NCBI GenBank assembly: GCA_030522415.1
Contig: CM060113.1
Coordinates: forward strand, 2,208,467 to 2,272,466
Length of the DNA: 64,000 nt
Reading direction: 5' to 3'
DNA from: Channallabes apus
Taxonomy: Eukaryota > Chordata > Actinopteri > Siluriformes > Clariidae
A model generated the notes under the pieces. The model was not told the origin of the DNA, did no database searches, and saw nothing but the letters and a program-made list of their open reading frames with translations. The position numbers were made by a program, and so were the translations under genes. Shown in pieces: positions 59,432 through 64,000 of the stretch (positions are counted from its first letter, which is position 1; each line of letters starts with the position of its first letter).

Positions 59432-60143
59432 CTTCATCTGTCTCACACTCATCTGTCCAACACTCATATGTCTCTCATTCCTCTGTCTCACATTCATCTG
59501 TCTCACACTCATCTGTCTCACACTCATCTGTCCAACACTCATATGTCTCTCATTCCTCTGTCTCACATTCATCTGTCTCACATTCAGCTGTCTCATCTGT
59601 CTCACATTCATCTGTCTCACACTCATCTGTCCCATATGCATCTGTAACAAATTTATCTGTCTCAAATTTATCTATCACACTCATCTGTCTTACACCTACC
59701 TGTCCCACATTAATTTGTCTCAAATTCATCTGTCCCACACTCATCTGCCTCAAACTCATCTGTCTCACATTCATCTGTCTCACACTAATTTGCCTCACAC
59801 TCATCTCATCTGTCTTACATTCATCTATCTGACACTCATCTGTCTCACATTTACCTGTCTCATACTTCTCTCTCATATTCATCTGATATTCATTCATTGA
59901 TTTATATGTCCCACACTCATATGTCTCACATTCATCTGCCTCAAATTCATCTGTCCCACGCTCAAGTCTCACACTTATCTCTCTCACATTCATCTGTCTC
60001 ATATTCATCTGTCCCACAATCATTTGTCTAATATTCATCTGTCCCACACTCATCTGTCTCACACTCATCTGTGTTACCCTTATCTGTCTCACACTCATCT
60101 GCCTCCCATTTATCTGTCCCACACTTATCTGTCCTACACTCAC
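59432..60143. repeat. 15-bp minisatellite CTCACACTCATCTGT, about 47 units
   Basis: Units such as CTCACACTCATCTGT, CCAACACTCATATGT and CTCTCATTCCTCTGT follow each other with a period of 15. A block of five units (75 bp) is repeated nearly exactly from 59457 and again from 59532. Some units are shortened to 9 or 13 bp. Because 15 is divisible by three, long ORFs appear on both strands (for example Ile-Cys-Leu-Thr repeats); these are not credible genes. Confidence 0.95.
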
Positions 60144-60189
60144 CACAGTGGAAGGAAGGTAGGAAACATTAATGGAACTAGTCTTCAGT

Positions 60190-60600
60190 CTCAGAAAGAC
60201 AGAAGGATGGAATGATAAAATGACAGAAAACTGCAGGATAGAAGGACATGACAGCATAGGGATAGAAGCAGAGAAGGAATGAAGGACATATGGATAGGAG
60301 GATAAAAACACAAGGACAGGAGGACAAGAGGATAGGAGGACATGGAGATAGAATTATAGAAGTACAGGAGGACAGAAAGACAGGGCTATAATTATAAGTG
60401 ATGGATGGGGGCTTAAAAGGATAGAATAATAGATGAACAGGTGGATAGAATGATAGAAGGACAGGACAACAAAATGGTAGATGGACAGGAGGAAAGAAGG
60501 ACAAGAGGAAGAGAATAAAAGGATGTGAAGACAGGACAATAGAAGGACAGGAGGATAAGGGGCTAGAAGGACTGAAGGACAGTCTGGACGTTTTTGGCAC
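60190..60600. repeat. Purine-rich minisatellite (GGACAGGAGGAYA-like units)
   Basis: Irregular units of roughly 10-16 bp such as AGAAGGACAGGAGGATA and AAGGACAAGAGGA fill the stretch with strong strand asymmetry (purines on +). It begins about 50 bp after the 15-bp minisatellite and ends shortly before a poly-C run (60617-60634). Confidence 0.8.
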
Positions 60601-60634
60601 AACGATTCCCGCCCCGCCCCCCCCCCCCCCCCCC

Positions 60635-60801
60635 ATGTGAAGTGTCAGTGAAGCTCAGTAGTGATTATTGTGGTTAAATATTACACGTCTCCATTACAGA
60701 CAGTTAACGAGTGAGTGATTTCAGAGCAGCTTCAGGTTTCAGAGAATTAAAAGCCGTACAGTACGGCAGCATGCACACAAACGCACACACACACACACAT
60801 G

Positions 60802-60832
<31 letters not shown>

Positions 60833-61139
60833 ACACACACGCCAGACCAACATTCCAGTCTGACTTTCATCTCAGCATCTCATTATGTCAGCAATCTGCA
60901 ACCCAAAACCACAGCAGTGTCTCCTCTCAATCTCTTCTGGTGATTCAGCGGATTCACTGAGCAGAGATTAATAAGCGCTCGGAGCCTCTCCAGGACTCAT
61001 TCATCCCAATCAGAGCTCTGTATTCAGCACTCACGCACCGCTCAGGACAGCAGCTACACTGCAGACACGTGAGGTTTTCATACCGCATGAGAGAGGAATA
61101 ATAAAAACCTTGTAATAATATGTTAATGTTTTTACAGTA
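60635..61139. other. Intergenic with CA microsatellite
   Basis: CA run with interruptions at about 60778-60840. 60880-61080 is mixed-composition unique sequence; nothing recognised. Confidence 0.4.
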
Positions 61140-61445
61140 CCCGCTTTACAAGTGTGTCTTATTCTGAAAAAAAGATATGTGTTTCTGTAACATTAGTGGA
61201 AGGAGTCTCCAGTGTCAGAGCTCTCAGAGGTGAAGCTGTAACTGTATGTTTTTCCACATCCACCGGAGTTTATACTTCCTTGCGGTTTCTGAGTCACATG
61301 ACAAACCATTTTTTTGTTTTTTTACTTTGAAAAAAAAAGAATTGAGAGAGTCTAACGAGGGAGTGACTGTTTATAGCTGCTATAATGCTGTATGGACATT
61401 CCACAACAATAAATAGATAAAGTTCATTATACTGTATAATGTGTT
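61140..61445 (+). repeat. Dispersed repeat fragment, family A
   Basis: GGAAGGAGTCTCCAGTGTCAG and GACTGTTTATAGCTGCTATAA match 25158 and 25309 in the same order and orientation, with the intervening part diverged. Confidence 0.6.
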
Positions 61446-61789
61446 CATAAACAGACTTGTCAGAAGACATTTCCTGTGGTTGTAGCAAAGATGTTACTCT
61501 GTTTCAAAAGTGACAATTTATTGTTCTGTATCAAGCAAAGAAAACAACTAAGGAGATTGTTGAAACTACTAACATGGGGTTAATAATTAAAACACATTAT
61601 TAAAACATGGAAGGATAGGGGTGGGAGGATTCCTTCATCTTCGTGTGATGGAGGGTCACCTAAACGGTTAATGAAATCAAATTCTAAAAAATGAGTAGAA
61701 CTCATAGTTATGTTTAATATTGAATTAAGAACTTAACGGATTGGGACTAAACAGCTGTGTAGCCGTAAGAAAACCACTTATTAAAGAGA

Positions 61790-62155
61790 CCTAAATAAGC
61801 ATAAAGAACGGACTGTGGAGCAAAGGGAAAAGGTACGAAGAGAGGCGGATGAAGCGATGCTCCATCATGTATAGTGTCCACTGTACAAGTCCTCTGGAGA
61901 CAGTGTTATGATCTGGTGTTGATCAGTTACTCAGGTCGAGACTCAGTAACGTTATGGGGCAATAAAATGAAGTCAGCTGAGCACCAGAATGTACTGAATC
62001 ACCAGATTATCACATCGATGGAGTTTCTTTTTCCTGATGGCGTCGTATTCCAAGATGATGATGCCAGGATTCATCTGGCTCAGGGTGTGAAAGGGAGGTT
62101 CAGGGAGCGCTTGATTGCATGCTGTAATCAAGCAAAATTCGGGCCAATTAAATAT
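61790..62155 (+). mobile_element. Tc1-like transposase relic
   Basis: Shares GACAGTGTTATGATCTGG, TTGATCAGTTACTCAGGTC and CAACGTTATGGGGCAATAAA-like text with 36490-36790. It continues into VVFQDDDARIHLAQGVKGRF, the second catalytic-Asp region of a Tc1 transposase (FQDDNARIHRA in relatives). Frame breaks upstream make it non-functional. Confidence 0.75.
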
Positions 62156-63600
62156 TAAAATGTACGTATACACTAACCTAGTGAATACACTGTATCTTAA
62201 AGGGAAAAGGAGCTAACATGCTAACATCGGACGGTCATGTAACAAATATTAAATGTTTTTGAGCATTCTAGACAGTGTGTCAAGTACCTATTGATTTAGT
62301 TTCAGATTTGTTTATCTAAATGAAAAAAAAGAAGTAAAAAATCATGAGAAAAAAAGGAACTAATATTATAAAAGAAAGTAAGAAAAATAAAGAATAGGAT
62401 CTCACTAACAGGATATAAAGAAAGAAATACAACAGGAAAGAAAAAGAAAGAAAGAAAATAGGAGAGAAAAGAAAAGAAAAAAAGCTGGAAAAATAACAGT
62501 TAATATAACAGAAAAAAGAAAGAAAAGGGAGGTAAGAATATCCTCTTAAAAGCATAGATAGATAGATAGATAGATACATACATAGATACATAGATAGATA
62601 GAAAGAACAAATGAATAAATAAAAAAGATAAAGGATGACTCATCCTCACATTAAAGAAAAGTACAGAAGCGCAGAGAAGTGCTCCACTATAGGAAATTAA
62701 AAAAATCTAATAAATCAGTTTCAGTTGAATTTATCTACGGTATACTCAAGGTGTTTTTTTTGCATGCTCTTATTTCTTATTGCAGCACTTTCACTGTGTG
62801 TTTAGATAAAGCCGTGTGACGCAGTACGTTTTATTCTTCCTGTTTAATGGATTGAGATTCACTTCAAAGTGTCACTGAAAAAGCAGCACACAATTTAATA
62901 AATAACAGAAAATCGTCTTCAGTTTTTACAAATTCCTGCATATTATTCATTACATATGTTATTACTATAACATGTAGTCATGTAGAGACGTCGTGTTACA
63001 GGTTCAGAATCACAGAAAGTGGGAAAAATCACAGGACAGATGGACGAACTGTTCACCTGTATTAAGATAAAAAATATATATAAAATCCAGAGGATTTCAG
63101 GAAACAGCAGCAGGACAAGAAATATCAGGACATGATAAAATCCATTCTCTTCATTCTAATCTCACTCCAACCACTGGCTTGTTTTTTTTTTTTAGATTTA
63201 TTTTTCAGCGTGTGCTATAGAACTGGCGTAAGGTAGTAAATTTATCTCCGGCGTGGCCGATTGAGCCTGATGTCCGTTCGGCCGGCTTTAGACGAGATTC
63301 ATGACTCGGTCTGGATAATAGAGTCCTGAATCCAAAGAGTTTTATTTCGCGTCTCCTGCCGAAGGCATTTCCGTCTCCAACACGTCAGATGTGCTTTACA
63401 GCTACTCGCTGTTTCAGCCCCTGTAAAACTTACATAAGCTCGAGAAGAAATACACCGGGAGATAGACAGCTCGAAGTAGGGGAGCAGGAAAAGATTGAAA
63501 AGCTTCAGAGGGGAAGGAAAGGAGGAAGCGGTATTCCTAATACATTACATTATATAAACACATAGAATACATATAAAACAATATTTATCATATATAGAGA
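62156..63600. other. Intergenic; GA-rich strand and GATA microsatellite
   Basis: 62320-62535 is strongly purine-rich on + (AAGAAAGAAAG words). A (GATA)n run lies near 62556-62602. 63210-63440 is CpG-richer unique sequence. No gene recognised. Confidence 0.5.
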
Positions 63601-63619
63601 TCAAAAAAGCACTTGAGAT

Positions 63620-63890
63620 CAACAAATGACCTGATCTGGAGCATTCAGCTGTGTGTTAACATAATGCCAATCTGGAACCTCACACCATTTCCAAACAATT
63701 TGGAGTTTGATGTTCTACAGTAAGAAAGATTATTCATAAGTGGAACACATTCAAGACAGTCGCCAATCATCCCAGAAGTGGACGTCTAGGACAAGGTCAG
63801 ACCCTGCAATACACAGAGAAATCCAAAAACTGCATCTCAGACCCTGCAGGCGTCATGTTAAATGTTAAAATCCAGGCACATTAAAGCACA
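63620..63890 (+). mobile_element. Tc1-like transposase N-terminal relic
   Basis: The + strand reads LEPHTISKQFGV, STVRKIIHKWNTFKTVANHP and RSGRPRTRSDPA with frame slips. This is the helix-turn-helix plus GRP linker of a Tc1 transposase of a different subfamily from the element at 5532. Confidence 0.7.
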
Positions 63891-63924
63891 ATTAGAAGAA
63901 GACTGAACAAGTACAGTTTGTGTA

Positions 63925-64000
63925 GAAGGGTTGCGCTCCCACATTAATCACGGCTCTACAGCCAATCAGGGGCATCTGTGAGCTTGCGCACGCGGAAGGA
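63925..64000 (+). repeat. SINE fragment cut by window end
   Basis: CGGCTCTACAGCCAATCAGG followed by GGCATCTGTGAGCTTGCGCA matches 16831-16870 of the SINE in the last pdgfc intron. The rest lies beyond the window. Confidence 0.75.

Noticed and set aside
59288..60311. Open frames of 100-250 codons on both strands, with Ile-Cys-Leu-Thr or Arg-Gln-Met repeats
   Set aside because: They are translations of a 15-bp minisatellite with no start context or domain.
60617..60634. Poly-C and other homopolymer runs as functional sites
   Set aside because: Homopolymers near minisatellites are common slippage or assembly artefacts; no further signal supports a function.

Overview
The window is nuclear DNA of a ray-finned (teleost) fish. 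The evidence is a split gene with GT-AG introns matching vertebrate PDGFC, many CA/TG microsatellites, tRNA-derived SINEs, and a mobile-element mix dominated by Tc1-like, hAT-like and L2/CR1/RTE-type elements. Abundant Tc1 relics would suit an ostariophysan such as a catfish, but the species cannot be fixed from the sequence. No bacterial-type operon, CRISPR array, rRNA or free-standing tRNA gene was seen.

Only one host gene is recognised: the last three coding exons of pdgfc (+ strand; 15137-15335, 15866-16086, 17458-17562). They encode the hinge end and the whole cystine-knot growth-factor domain, and are followed by a 3' UTR with several AATAAA signals. No CUB-domain exon was recognised, so bases 1-15136 are probably the preceding intron. 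That stretch holds a Tc1-like element with one in-frame stop (5532-7151), a shrunken mariner relic (7391-7978), two TA microsatellites around a SINE tail, and an old AT-rich tandem array (13680-15060).

From about 18.5 kb to the end no host gene is seen. 19-36 kb holds SINEs, microsatellites, a hAT-like element with a perfect 8-bp target duplication (31147-32739), two stretches of a degenerate repeat, and a Tc1 MITE. 37-45.9 kb is a nested retroelement graveyard: an L2-like relic split by a 5'-truncated RTE-type insertion, a hAT-like element, and an old RT relic split by an L2-like element that is itself split by an antisense, internally deleted L2-like copy.

47.4-55.3 kb holds the two youngest-looking elements. 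One is a complete two-LTR, minus-strand, non-autonomous retrotransposon (48100-50648, 5-bp target duplication, 351-bp LTRs differing at about three positions) whose only ORF encodes a tandem-repeat protein with no visible gag, protease, RT or integrase. The other is a non-LTR retrotransposon with an uninterrupted 976-codon endonuclease/RT ORF (52029-54959). 55.3-64 kb contains a segment paralogous to 28.9-29.7 kb, an antisense L2-like relic, two minisatellites, and Tc1 and SINE fragments.

The elements do not form one pathway; the layout reads as a host gene tail followed by a transposon-rich intergenic region. All family names rest on motifs read by eye; no database search was possible.
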